DNA from: Pseudoalteromonas luteoviolacea H33-S
GTDB lineage: Bacteria; Pseudomonadota; Gammaproteobacteria; Enterobacterales; Alteromonadaceae
Assembly: GCF_001625695.1 (NCBI RefSeq)
Contig: NZ_AUXY01000079.1
Span: 39,984 to 103,983 of the forward strand
DNA: 64,000 bases
Direction: 5' to 3'
Part shown: in pieces, positions 46,198 to 55,251 of the stretch
Position numbering within the stretch: position 1 is the stretch's first letter
How the letters are laid out: every line of letters starts with the position of its first letter
Notes under the pieces: generated by a model
Seen by the model: only the letters and a program-made list of their open reading frames with translations
What the model was told of the DNA's origin: nothing
Database searches by the model: none
Program-made: the position numbers and the translations under genes

Positions 46198-46842
46198 ATG
46201 AAAAAAATTATCAGCGTACTGTTATTTTTTCTAGCCAACCTTGCCCACGCCAATAGCACCATATATATCGATGTACGAAATTCGAAAATTAAAACAAATA
46301 GTGAGTTTTATGTCGATATAATGGCAAAAGATTTACCCGCAGTGTACGGGGTTCACTTATCCATAAAGTATGACCCGACACAGCTCACAGTATTAGCCGC
46401 CACTTCATACAATGAAAAGCCTCATATAGAACATGGTAACTTATTTAAACAACAAGCCATTGTAGAATTAGTTAACAGGGCACATACACAGCAAGGCTTA
46501 ATCGAATATTCGGTTGAACAAGCAGTCCCTGCACGTAACCTGTCTAATACCAATAGAATTGCTCGTGTTTTTTTTAGAAGCAAAAGCAACAGCACAACGA
46601 CACGTGTAGAACTTGAAGAAACTTACTTTAAGACCAATAGTGGTAACAAAGTACCTTATTCAACACAGTCCTCTATTGATCTGCAATTTGCGAATTCATT
46701 TCATAAACCAATACACCCAACGGACGACTTTTCTTTCTCTCGCTATTTAATACTTGTCGCGCTAGCCGCACTATTTGGTCTACTCACCCTGCGCACTCGT
46801 AAAACGCCTCTAACGCCACTACATTGGTTAACCCGGGTCTAA
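46198..46842 (+). CDS. Secreted cohesin-domain protein with C-terminal membrane anchor
   Basis: A 214-residue protein. After a signal peptide (KKIISVLLFFLANLAHAN) comes a cohesin-type beta-sandwich (TIYIDVRNSKIKTNSEFYVDIMAKDLPAVYGVHLSIKYDPTQLTVL through a RIARVFFRSKS strand). The end is a TM segment (YLILVALAALFGLLTLRTRK) with a basic tail, like a sorting-type anchor. Bacterial single cohesin domains bind dockerins or act in surface assembly. A GGA 6 nt upstream supports ATG 46198. Confidence 0.75.
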   Translation: MKKIISVLLFFLANLAHANSTIYIDVRNSKIKTNSEFYVDIMAKDLPAVYGVHLSIKYDPTQLTVLAATSYNEKPHIEHGNLFKQQAIVELVNRAHTQQGLIEYSVEQAVPARNLSNTNRIARVFFRSKSNSTTTRVELEETYFKTNSGNKVPYSTQSSIDLQFANSFHKPIHPTDDFSFSRYLILVALAALFGLLTLRTRKTPLTPLHWLTRV

Positions 46843-46985
46843 GCTAGTTAGACCCAGGCACTCAAAAAATTTGCATGATTGTTTTAAGAATGCGACGGCA
46901 GTTAGGCATAAAAAGCCTAATAATTGAATAGCCAAACTATTGAGGGTCGCATCAATTATGCTCTTTTCAATAAACTATTAGTCAA

Positions 46986-48140
46986 TTACTGCTCATATAC
47001 ATGAATAAAGCCATCCAAGTCTGGTACCAAAACCTTGCCTGACCCCGCTGCTGGTGAAGCATATACACCACCATGTACAAAGCCCGAAATCATATTTGGT
47101 TGATAATGCCAAACTGTTTCACCTGACTCCTTGGCCACAGCCATAAAACCACGCTGAGTAATATACCAACCAGGCTCATCATGACCTGTGGAACCGATAT
47201 AAACATGCTTGTCATCAATAATTGGTTTTCCCCAACTCCAACCAGAAGTTGCTACCTGCCAAACAATGTCACCAGTTCCTGCTTCCATCTTAAACAATAG
47301 CTTGGCATCTGAACTGCCGATATAAAAGTAATCATCATCGCTATCAGCAACCGCACTGGACTCAACCCAAGACCCACCTGGTAGTGCCTTTTTCCATAAG
47401 ACCTGACCTGAATGAGGCTCAAGTCCATACAAGTTGGTATCTCTAGATCCAATCACGACAACATCATCAATCACTGCAGGGCTTGAGGAAACAGCACCTT
47501 GTGTTTGATACTGCCATGCCAGCTCTCCTGTATGTTTATTTAGTGCATAGACGTGACCATCCCAGCTGGCAATAAAAACTTTGCCTTGATATAAGCTAGC
47601 TGTCGCACGGATCATGCCTTGTGTTTTAAACTGCCATTTAACTTCACCAGTACGCTTAGAAACTGCATAAAAATGACCATCGGCACTGCCAACATAAACG
47701 AGTCGGTTATCTGCAACTGGGCTCGACTTAGTATAATCAAATTCCCAAGGCGCGTGATTCGCAGGTAAGATCCTATGATGACCACCATCATTTAAACTTA
47801 CTTTCCATAGTAACTTACCGCTCCAGCGATTTAATGCGTATAAAAACCCATCATCACTTGAGAAAAACACGCGATGATTATCAACAAAAGGCTTTGAACG
47901 CACCTTACCTTGTGTTTCATGTGTCCAGCGCAATTTTACTCGGTCAATATCAAAAGCATACAGTTTGCCATTATCACTGCCAAAATAAGCGAGATGGTTT
48001 TTAAGGGAGATACCTCCCCAATTTTCACTGCCTGTCTGATAGCTGTATAAGTAATCTCCACTTTTAGCAAGTGAGGATACACTGATGAAGGCAGATAATA
48101 GTCCCGCGCATAATGTGGTTGCCACCTTTTTTATTTTCAT
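46986..48140 (-). CDS. Secreted PQQ-like beta-propeller protein
   Basis: A 384-residue secreted protein (signal VATTLCAGLLSAFISVSSLAKS) with about seven PQQ/YWTD-like propeller repeats, each of the type VYVGSADGHFYAVSKRTGEVKWQF. It resembles the BamB/outer-membrane protein assembly and PQQ-binding-like group, but has no lipobox. Which ligand, if any, it binds is not evident. AAATAAGGAGCAAACA before ATG 48140 fixes the start. It lies downstream of the CadC-like TPR regulator. Confidence 0.85.
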   Translation of the reverse strand: MKIKKVATTLCAGLLSAFISVSSLAKSGDYLYSYQTGSENWGGISLKNHLAYFGSDNGKLYAFDIDRVKLRWTHETQGKVRSKPFVDNHRVFFSSDDGFLYALNRWSGKLLWKVSLNDGGHHRILPANHAPWEFDYTKSSPVADNRLVYVGSADGHFYAVSKRTGEVKWQFKTQGMIRATASLYQGKVFIASWDGHVYALNKHTGELAWQYQTQGAVSSSPAVIDDVVVIGSRDTNLYGLEPHSGQVLWKKALPGGSWVESSAVADSDDDYFYIGSSDAKLLFKMEAGTGDIVWQVATSGWSWGKPIIDDKHVYIGSTGHDEPGWYITQRGFMAVAKESGETVWHYQPNMISGFVHGGVYASPAAGSGKVLVPDLDGFIHVYEQ

Positions 48141-48228
48141 TGTTTGCTCCTTATTTAAATTCCGAAGCAACACTAAATAACCCTCAAAAATAAGTCCTGA
48201 ATTTTAACTTAAACTTTCTAATAAAATA

Positions 48229-49611
48229 TTAAATATCTGATATATCTACTTTTAAAATATGATTTTGTACAAGCTGGATAAATTTTTCATCCTGTCTTAA
48301 CGACAAAAAATGCGGATCTGCGGCAATCCATAAAAAGGCATATTGCCCAGCAAGCCGCGACTGCTCCAAATAATGCAGCGCGAGTTGTTTATCCCCGATC
48401 GCCGTTGCATATCGAGCTTGGGACATGGGTGCATCATAATGCCCAATGTCCGCTCTTCGCGTATCCTGATAAAGCAACCAACGGTAAACCCCTTCCATAC
48501 CTTGATTGGCAAACAGCTGCTCAATCATGGTGATTTCAGATTCTGTGTACCCTTCGTACTTCATAACCCAAATTAACTCTTGCAATGCCAAGTCAAACCG
48601 CCCCAGCTGTTCATAAATCGCTCTTAAGCAAACGTGGTAAAATCGATTACTCTGTGAGTAAGGGCGCAACCTATCCAACACTTCAAATGCTTTGTCAAAC
48701 TGTTGGCTCATCATATAAACCCACGCCACACTCTCGCTTGAGTAACCATCAGGCTCCATCGCCTGATAAGAGCGAATGTGGTACATCGCTTCGTCAGTTC
48801 TGCCCAGTGCAAGTAAATACTGCCCATACATATGATGCGCTTCACTATTAGGTAATGCATTTAAAAAATAAGCTTCAGCATCTTGAGTATTCATCTCCCC
48901 CATAAAAATGAGCTTTGCGTATAATAGATTGGCCTCTTTATGCTCAGGATAGTCAGATAAAACCCGCTCTAAAATCGTTTTTATATGCTGCTTGTCCTCT
49001 AAATAATTGTCACTTTTGGGCCGTAGCTGAGAAAAGTGTGCTTTAGCAAGCCAAAATATAGGTTCTGCTAACTGAGGCTCTTCAATAGATATTGATTTTA
49101 GTAAACTTATCGCTCTATCAAGTTGCTCTGGGTGATTATTAATAATAAAGCGCGCATGATTAAATGACTCCGTTAAGTGCTCTGGTATCACTTGCTTGAC
49201 AGGTGTTCTAGGCATTTGCCAAAAAACCACAAAAGCAATAGCAACCAAGCACAGGGCTGCTTTTAACAAAAAACTATCTAATGAAGAAGGCAACGCATCG
49301 CAAAGCGGTGGACCTACCCAACGATACCCTACGCCTGAAATGGTTTTTATGTATTTAGGTGACTTAGCATCATCCCCTAATAACCTGCGCAGCCCATTAA
49401 TTGCCACATAGATTGCATCTTCACTAACAACACGTTGCCCCCATACTTCGGATAAAATTTGTGATTTGCTGACATCTTGATGCTTAAACTTTAAAAGTAA
49501 AACTAACAGCGCATACTGCTTAGGATCCAATTCCACTACTTTTGTGCCATCTTGTAAGCTCAACTGCCGATGATTTATAACCCATTGTCCTTTATTGGCG
49601 GTCTTCAGCAT
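48229..49611 (-). CDS. CadC-type membrane regulator with TPR-like sensor
   Basis: A 460-residue one-component regulator. The N-terminal winged helix has VELDPKQYALLVLLLKFKHQDVSKSQILSEVWGQRVVSEDAIYVAINGLRRLLGDDAKSPKYIKTISGVGYRW (1-110). One membrane segment follows (LKAALCLVAIAFVVFWQM, near 130-147), then a periplasmic TPR-like domain of about 300 residues with repeated A-W-Y/L-x-G-R-D-A patterns. Such proteins bind DNA directly from the inner membrane. AGGTAGGAATT precedes ATG 49611. Confidence 0.87.
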   Translation of the reverse strand: MLKTANKGQWVINHRQLSLQDGTKVVELDPKQYALLVLLLKFKHQDVSKSQILSEVWGQRVVSEDAIYVAINGLRRLLGDDAKSPKYIKTISGVGYRWVGPPLCDALPSSLDSFLLKAALCLVAIAFVVFWQMPRTPVKQVIPEHLTESFNHARFIINNHPEQLDRAISLLKSISIEEPQLAEPIFWLAKAHFSQLRPKSDNYLEDKQHIKTILERVLSDYPEHKEANLLYAKLIFMGEMNTQDAEAYFLNALPNSEAHHMYGQYLLALGRTDEAMYHIRSYQAMEPDGYSSESVAWVYMMSQQFDKAFEVLDRLRPYSQSNRFYHVCLRAIYEQLGRFDLALQELIWVMKYEGYTESEITMIEQLFANQGMEGVYRWLLYQDTRRADIGHYDAPMSQARYATAIGDKQLALHYLEQSRLAGQYAFLWIAADPHFLSLRQDEKFIQLVQNHILKVDISDI

Positions 49612-49791
49612 AATTCCTACCTGAGAATAAAAATCTATAGTTATCTAAGTTGAAAATAATATTTGGGTAAAATATCGCCATTAGCATAATGGACTTGACG
49701 TGTGTTGTTAAGGTTTTGTTTACAAAAATTACAAAGGTAATAATTTTGCAATATAAAGGGCTGAGAAATTCTCGCCCTTTGTTAGCTAAAA

Positions 49792-50541
49792 TTAATAATG
49801 GCTGGTACTTAAAGTGCCTTGCTGAAGGTCTTGAGTTATTTTCCACTCATCAAAAAGCATCGTTGAACCACCAGAGTTTGAACAACGAACAGCGTACGTC
49901 ATGGAAGAACTGAATGCATCATAAAGCACTTTGCCAGTTTGGTTAAATACATCGCTATAGAGATTATTTACATGCACCTGGCCATTGAATAATCCGGGTA
50001 CATCACTATTACCAAACTCAACGACACGACACTCACCGTCAGGTGCATGTGTATTTACTGACAATTGCGCTGTCAAAGTAACAGATTGAAAATATCCCGG
50101 GTGCCTATCACCTGCGTCAGTCCAGTTATCAAACTGCAATGACCTATCGTAATTAATTGACGGTGCAGCAGGCACTTTGTGATGTACTAAATAACTACGA
50201 TTATCATCATGACAAGTCAATTTGATCACCTTGGCCACGGTTTCATTGCCATGTTCCACAGCACCAAAAACCACTCGATTATCTGCAACGGCTAACGGCG
50301 CTATTAAAGCCCCACTGGCTTCATTATACAATGCAGCCGCGTTACAATTCGCTTGTGCTGCTGTTTCAAAAAATGCGGTCAAATAATGCGACGAAGTCGT
50401 CTGCACCATCACACTTTTGACCGGGCCATATGGGTAATGAGTCGCTTTACCAGCATTACTATCCGCATCGTAAATTGTCTCAAGCGCGTAGGCATTACCC
50501 GTCATCAAAATACCTACAGCTAGGGCGTGAATTACTTTCAT
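49792..50541 (-). CDS. Secreted protein of unknown function
   Basis: A 249-residue protein with a signal peptide (MKVIHALAVGILMTGNAYALE). The mature part is beta-rich, with several Cys (NCNAAAL, TCHDD, GECRV, RCSNS) that probably form disulfides, and no domain I can name. AAAGGAGAGTAAA before ATG 50541 makes this start certain; the longer frame is spurious. Confidence 0.7.
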   Translation of the reverse strand: MKVIHALAVGILMTGNAYALETIYDADSNAGKATHYPYGPVKSVMVQTTSSHYLTAFFETAAQANCNAAALYNEASGALIAPLAVADNRVVFGAVEHGNETVAKVIKLTCHDDNRSYLVHHKVPAAPSINYDRSLQFDNWTDAGDRHPGYFQSVTLTAQLSVNTHAPDGECRVVEFGNSDVPGLFNGQVHVNNLYSDVFNQTGKVLYDAFSSSMTYAVRCSNSGGSTMLFDEWKITQDLQQGTLSTSHY

Positions 50542-50959
50542 TTTACTCTCCTTTAAAAACAGCCACTCAATAAGTCTATTATTTTTACTAATTATTATGG
50601 GCACAAAAATGGCAACCAGCGCTGGTGATAAACACCTTGCTTGCCCGCTCGCTACAAAGCACATCATTTACTTTACAACCTCAACTCGACAAAAAGCCGA
50701 TATAGGTACGATCTGCCACTATGTGCTATTCCATAATGACCGCAAAAAACAATAAGTCAAATGTTTTTACTTAAATAAAATATCGACATTACAGTAATTA
50801 CTAACCCTTAAAATAAATATTAGCTATTGATATTTATGGATATATTATTTATTAGATGCGTCATTTTGAAACCGTGCATTTTTTTGCCCATTAAATACGT
50901 TACCTTATCCTGACAAGATGGATAGCTTGATACACCTTTATCAGCATGTAGGGAAGACA
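50542..50959. other. AT-rich intergenic region
   Basis: A 418-bp spacer between divergent genes, AT-rich after 50750. No RNA gene or repeat was seen. GGGAAGACA before 50960 is a ribosome site. Confidence 0.4.
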
Positions 50960-51418
50960 ATGTATTTTTGGAATATATGGGCACTCAAATCAGATCTCAG
51001 AGCGAACCTGCTCACCCCTAGATGCGATTTAAAATACCTCATTGCAATACTCATTTTGATGTCATTGCGAAATACCCCAACAGAAACCTCAAATAGCTAC
51101 GACTATTTAAGTTTGTTATTCGATGTTTTAATGGTTGTGGTCGGTACTTGGTATTGCTTCAAAATAAACGACGGTAACAACGGCAAAGATTTTTTACGCC
51201 GATACCTATCTATTTGTTGGGTTGTAGGTGTTCGCGTTCTCGTTTGTACAGTGCCAATTTCCGTGTCTGTCTATTCGCTAGTTTACATAGCAAGAGGCGA
51301 AGTATTCGAAGGGACCACACTGTTTGACCTTCTGTTCACTTTGTTATTTTCAGGTGTGTATTACTGGCGAGTCATTGTCCAAATGAAAGACGTTCAAAAC
51401 TTGGGAATGCGAGAGTAA
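50960..51418 (+). CDS. Small membrane protein of unknown function
   Basis: A 152-residue protein with four likely membrane segments: LKYLIAILILMSLR, YLSLLFDVLMVVVGTWYCF, WVVGVRVLVCTVPISVSVYSLVYI and FDLLFTLLFSGVYYWRVIV. GGGAAGACA precedes ATG 50960, which is preferred to the frame from 50918. The protein is uncharacterised. Confidence 0.7.
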   Translation: MYFWNIWALKSDLRANLLTPRCDLKYLIAILILMSLRNTPTETSNSYDYLSLLFDVLMVVVGTWYCFKINDGNNGKDFLRRYLSICWVVGVRVLVCTVPISVSVYSLVYIARGEVFEGTTLFDLLFTLLFSGVYYWRVIVQMKDVQNLGMRE

Positions 51419-51833
51419 TGCGCACTATGTTAACTCGTAGCACAATGGCCAAAAATCACTGCAATAATAAATCGCCCATATCAACAGATCATTATTCAAC
51501 TAACCAAACAACGACATACAAAAGTTATTTATACTCGCTTGAGTATCACAAATTACGTTGTTCAGATTCATATCTTTTATATTCAGCGACTTCTATGTTC
51601 CACTCTTATAATCACCTTAAAGTCTCAAATTATCAATGGGCTAAATACAGTAGCCGCTATTAAATTAAATAATTCAACACATAGAAAAACGCGTTTATTG
51701 CTTTTAACTTAACTAAATCACCGTGTAATAAATCGTAATATTTTTCCCTTTTTTCCGCGCTTACTATTTCAGTGTCGTAGTACACGCTGCGATCAATACA
51801 CAATTGAAAATTAACGCTACGGAGTAACATCAA
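51419..51833. other. Intergenic region before the tyrosinase gene
   Basis: The frame 51418-51663 has no ribosome site and an unlikely Ser/Tyr/Asn-rich composition, so I do not call it. From 51665 the sequence is AT-rich and should hold the tyrosinase promoter. Confidence 0.4.
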
Positions 51834-53342
51834 ATGCGTATACGGAAAAATGTAAACGAAATAAAAGACGGAACCCTTTTATGGTATTCAAAAGCCGTCG
51901 AGGAAATGAAAAAACGCGATATCTCTGATCCAACCAGTTGGTGGTATCAAGCTGCAATACATGGGATCGGATTTAAAACATATACAGAAAACCCGTTGGG
52001 TCATAATAACATGCATGAATGGAGTGAAGATAGTATATGGAAAAAAGCTAAAGGCATCCCGCAGAATACTATACAAGCAGAAGCGCTTGCGGATGAAATG
52101 AAAGACAAGCATTTTTGGCAACAATGCCAACATGGTTCCTGGTACTTTCTACCTTGGCACCGCATGTATTTATACTTTTTTGAACGCATTGTCAGCAAAA
52201 CAATTCAAGACTTGGGCGGGCCTGACGACTGGACACTACCTTACTGGAATTATTTTAACGCGTTTAATCCAAAGCTGACCCCAAAACTGAAAGAGAAGGC
52301 ATTATTCATTCCACAAGAATTTGGCTTTTTCTGCAATGATACTCATCAGACACAACCAAACCCAGATTTCCCAGGACTTTGGATAGAAGAGAGACAGAGT
52401 TACAAGCTAAACCCAAGAACCCCAGATCACCCAGGCGACCTTTGGGACACATCCAGCATGCAGTCTACAGGGTTTGTAGGTGAAGGCCCAGATGGTTTTG
52501 GCGGAGAAATAACCGACTTCAGTCACAATGGTCGCTATTTTGGCGCGCTGGAAAACAACCCTCACAATACTGTACATGACGAGATAGGCGGAACAATGGG
52601 TGATCCAAATACTGCCGCACTAGATCCGATTTTCTGGTTGCATCACGCCAATATAGATAGATTGTGGCAAAGCTGGATAGAAAACGGTAATACCGATACA
52701 ACTGATAAAAAGTGGTTAAACCAAGTTTTTTATTTTCATAATGAGCATGGGGAAAAGGTCTCACTTTCCCCCTCTGATGTACTAAATACGCAACAGCTTG
52801 ATTACACCTACAGTGAAAACTACTCAGGTTTAAATCAAACAGAACCAGTAATTCATAAATCATACTTAAGAGGTACCTTCGTATTGGATACCATTGCTGC
52901 TTCAATTAAACCCTTGTCACTTAACTCAACGCCAATATCAACCAGTCTTGATTTTATATCCAGTGAAAAAACCAAAGTCGTACTTACACACATAGGCACC
53001 GAAAGCTCTCCTGCACCTACTGCTGTTTACGTGTCACTAGAGAATATTACCGGTGCTGGAAACATTGCACCTGTTCATATCTTTATAAAACTACCAAATA
53101 GCAAAGAACGGTTCTTTGTCGGGAGTTTGGGACTATTCGGACTAACACAGGCATCATCCCCTAGCACACACAGTGCGGGGCAAGGTCTTAATGTACAATT
53201 AAACGCAACCGAGATCGTCCACCAATTGAGAGCACACCCGCAATGGAAGCTAGAAGACATACATATTGAAGTAGAGCCAAGTAGGGCGCTAGGTGCAGCA
53301 AATGCGACTATTGGTCGGATCAGCATAAAAGCTGAAGTTTAG
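51834..53342 (+). CDS. Tyrosinase-family type 3 copper oxidase
   Basis: A 502-residue protein. The CuA site has His in CQHGSWYFLPWHRMYLYFFERI (around residues 100-120). The CuB site has His-x3-His in NNPHNTVHDEIGG and His in DPIFWLHHANIDRLWQSW (near 260-285), the classic tyrosinase/polyphenol oxidase pattern. A C-terminal beta domain (about 350-502) resembles the linker and shielding domain of plant-like PPOs. No signal peptide, so probably cytosolic or exported otherwise. These enzymes hydroxylate monophenols or oxidise o-diphenols with O2, giving melanin or modifying Tyr side chains. GGAG lies about 9 nt before ATG 51834. The DUF2182 gene follows after 9 bp. Confidence 0.92.
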   Translation: MRIRKNVNEIKDGTLLWYSKAVEEMKKRDISDPTSWWYQAAIHGIGFKTYTENPLGHNNMHEWSEDSIWKKAKGIPQNTIQAEALADEMKDKHFWQQCQHGSWYFLPWHRMYLYFFERIVSKTIQDLGGPDDWTLPYWNYFNAFNPKLTPKLKEKALFIPQEFGFFCNDTHQTQPNPDFPGLWIEERQSYKLNPRTPDHPGDLWDTSSMQSTGFVGEGPDGFGGEITDFSHNGRYFGALENNPHNTVHDEIGGTMGDPNTAALDPIFWLHHANIDRLWQSWIENGNTDTTDKKWLNQVFYFHNEHGEKVSLSPSDVLNTQQLDYTYSENYSGLNQTEPVIHKSYLRGTFVLDTIAASIKPLSLNSTPISTSLDFISSEKTKVVLTHIGTESSPAPTAVYVSLENITGAGNIAPVHIFIKLPNSKERFFVGSLGLFGLTQASSPSTHSAGQGLNVQLNATEIVHQLRAHPQWKLEDIHIEVEPSRALGAANATIGRISIKAEV

Positions 53343-53351
53343 TTACTGATT

Positions 53352-54110
53352 ATGGCTACGCTAGTTTTTAAAAAAGTGAGCGACTTTAGGGTTGCTCACC
53401 CTCACTGGTTCGTGCTGTGCCTTGCCGCGTTAATATGGATGTATTATCTATCCACTTTAATTGGTACCAGCACCGCACACCACCACCATCATGCTCACCA
53501 TGACATGCACGCCCAAGCAGGGTTTGCCAGCATGACTTGGCAGTGGATGCTGATGGTGTTTGCAATGATGCTACCTATGACCAGCGGGACCATTAGAAAC
53601 CTGGTAAACAGTGTACCAATATACCGCCAGCAGCTGAGCCTAGCGCTGTTTATTGTTGGCTATTCATCTGTTTGGCTAGTTTTTGGTGTCGCTTTACTCT
53701 TGGCAACACATATGATCCAAACCGCCTCATGGACAGCACAATTACACGTGCTGCCCATGGCTGCCTTAGGCTATTTCGCCGCGGGTATGCTCAGTGATGC
53801 AGCATTTAGAATGCGTTTACTGAATGCGTGCGGCAGTATTTGGTCACCTAGGCTGAGAGGTTTTAAAGCTGACTTAGATGTATTAACAATCGGTTTAAAA
53901 GAAGGGGTTAAATGCGTCAAAACCTGCGCTCACGTTATGATTGCCATGCATATTGCCGGTCACGATATTGTAGAAATGGGCATATTAACAGCAGCGCTGT
54001 TTTATGAAGCAACGCTTTATCGAAATAAAAAGCATGTCTTGCGAAACACTTGCTATGTACTTGCCGCGTATCAATTACTTGTTTTTTATTTACCGCACTT
54101 TGGTCATTAG
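53352..54110 (+). CDS. DUF2182 membrane protein
   Basis: A 252-residue protein with about six membrane segments, matching the DUF2182 family (predicted metal-related integral membrane protein). It carries a His-rich loop HHHHHAHHDMHAQ (near 37-50), then FASMTWQWMLMVFAMMLPMTSG. A cytosolic or periplasmic His/Met-rich loop (HVMIAMHIAGHD) also fits metal handling. Position immediately after the tyrosinase gene, with no clear ribosome site, suggests translational coupling and a role in copper delivery to the enzyme; this is inferred. Confidence 0.85.
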   Translation: MATLVFKKVSDFRVAHPHWFVLCLAALIWMYYLSTLIGTSTAHHHHHAHHDMHAQAGFASMTWQWMLMVFAMMLPMTSGTIRNLVNSVPIYRQQLSLALFIVGYSSVWLVFGVALLLATHMIQTASWTAQLHVLPMAALGYFAAGMLSDAAFRMRLLNACGSIWSPRLRGFKADLDVLTIGLKEGVKCVKTCAHVMIAMHIAGHDIVEMGILTAALFYEATLYRNKKHVLRNTCYVLAAYQLLVFYLPHFGH

Positions 54111-54218
54111 GTGTTTTTTTGTTGCCGTACTCTCACTTAGATTACGGCAACAAATATCTTCAACACACTAAATCTTATTAACTACTTTTCTGGTGCATCA
54201 ACATAGCTTAAGCCACTT
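54108..54218. repeat. 111-bp direct repeat, copy 1 (includes GST 3' remnant)
   Basis: About 96 percent identical (4 mismatches by eye) to 55141-55251. The repeat begins at the DUF2182 stop codon. On the minus strand positions 54182-54218 encode the last residues (SGLSYVDAPEK plus stop) of a glutathione S-transferase, identical to the intact gene's end at 55215-55251. It also includes the hairpin GTTGCCGTA / TACGGCAAC. Confidence 0.85.
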
Positions 54219-54234
54219 GCGAGTCGCAATGCCA
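54182..54234 (-). pseudogene. Remnant of a glutathione S-transferase C-terminus
   Basis: In frame, this decodes to MALRLASGLSYVDAPEK-stop, matching the end of the intact GST at 55215 exactly for the last eleven residues and weakly before. A stop codon and unrelated sequence lie directly upstream, so it is a fragment left by duplication or insertion. Confidence 0.6.
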
Positions 54235-54438
54235 TCATCGTTCGTTTTTATGTGTTAACAATAATCACTCGGGATATGCCTAAGCATGTGTCAAAAGGCA
54301 CGGATTGACAATTTAAGAAAATATTTTTACGTGACAAAAATTACAGACCACTTTTATGAAATAAACCAATGCTTTATTTATATTAAAACAAAATAAAATA
54401 TTTTTATTTTAATAATTACTAAACCATCAAGTAGAAAA

Positions 54439-54467
54439 TTGACAAGAAGAGATTTTATATATATTGT
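54439..54467 (+). promoter_or_regulatory. Candidate promoter of the precursor peptide gene
   Basis: TTGACA (54439-54444) is a perfect -35. TATTGT at 54462-54467 gives a 17-bp spacer, and TATATT at 54460-54465 a 15-bp spacer. The region is very AT-rich. Confidence 0.4.
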
Positions 54468-54508
54468 CAACATAGGTTAAATAAAAAACAATAAGAAGGA
54501 AATTTAAA

Positions 54509-54670
54509 ATGAAAGTTAAAATAAATAAAAAGAAAATAAAATGCTTATCTCTTAACGCTAAAGATTTACCCTCTAATGTTACTCCTCAAGTAGGTGGTGC
54601 ATGGCAAGTACCTACAAGAGGTCGCCCTGATTGGGCACCAGGTGATTCTGATTGCTGCTGGGCACACTAA
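54509..54670 (+). CDS. 53-residue RiPP-precursor-like peptide with double-glycine leader
   Basis: A short ORF starting MKVKINKKKIKCLSLNAKDL, strongly basic. It then has the leader-type segment LPSNVTPQVGG (residues 20-30) and a 23-residue tail AWQVPTRGRPDWAPGDSDCC... ending WAH. The tail has three Trp, three Pro and a Cys-Cys pair, very unlike the leader. AAGAAGGAAATTTAAA is a strong ribosome site, 8 nt from ATG 54509. The Gly-Gly at 29-30 fits cleavage by a C39-type peptidase of an ABC exporter. I recall similar KLxLxKKKxKxLS...TPQVxGG leaders among orphan peptides of Pseudoalteromonas and relatives. No maturation enzyme or transporter is adjacent apart from the tyrosinase and DUF2182 genes upstream. 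Function unknown. Confidence 0.75.
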   Translation: MKVKINKKKIKCLSLNAKDLPSNVTPQVGGAWQVPTRGRPDWAPGDSDCCWAH

Positions 54671-55140
54671 AACCTATTAAAACAAAGCATAAAATATAAC
54701 ATTAGAATTACCATCAAGATCGCTTTATAAAAATCATATAACATATTAACTATGCTATATGATTTTTATATCAATGGATTTTAATTTAATCAACTATACT
54801 ATGTCGCGATTATAACGACTTTATTTAAAACTTTATTATTCAGCACATCAATGGGAGCAGAGTTGTTGATTTCATATCTGACCTTAATCTCATAACCTAC
54901 AGACATCACCTTTTTCCTTTTAATCAACCATTAAAATAATGAGTTGATGAGCAATGTGCTCACACGGCGAAATTTATGTTGCCGATAAACCCCAAGTACC
55001 TAAATCCCTTTAGGCAATGCGAGGCAAGCCTTGCTTGTACATGGGCGTACCTTCATAGCATGTACGTTCATATCTATTTATTGTAGGAGTTTTTGTGATG
55101 AAGGGCGCCGTGGGGTTCCAAGTGCAGATAAGCGCCAGAC
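54671..55140. other. Intergenic region between peptide gene and second repeat copy
   Basis: No coding frame was seen. 54960-55140 is less AT-rich than its surroundings and contains the short direct repeat GTACCTTCATA / GTACGTTCATA (around 55040-55065). It looks like residue of an older element or gene but I cannot name it. Confidence 0.4.
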
Positions 55141-55251
55141 TAGGTGTGTTTTTGTTGCCGTACTCTGCTTTAGATTACGGCAACAAATATCTTCAACACA
55201 CTAAATCTTATTAACTACTTTTCTGGTGCATCAACATAGCTTAAGCCACTT
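55141..55251. repeat. 111-bp direct repeat, copy 2 (3' end of GST gene)
   Basis: Partner of 54108-54218. It spans the last 37 nt of the intact GST gene and 74 nt downstream, including the hairpin GTTGCCGTA / TACGGCAAC (stop side). The copies are about 1.03 kb apart and flank the precursor peptide. Confidence 0.85.

Noticed and set aside
51418..51663. 81-codon plus-strand frame after the small membrane protein
   Set aside because: Ser/Tyr/Asn-rich composition without hydrophobic core or ribosome site; its start merely overlaps the preceding stop.
54121..54152. Hairpin GTTGCCGTA / TACGGCAAC considered as a terminator
   Set aside because: Neither strand has a T-run after the stem, and it is carried along within the 111-bp repeat; kept only as part of that repeat.
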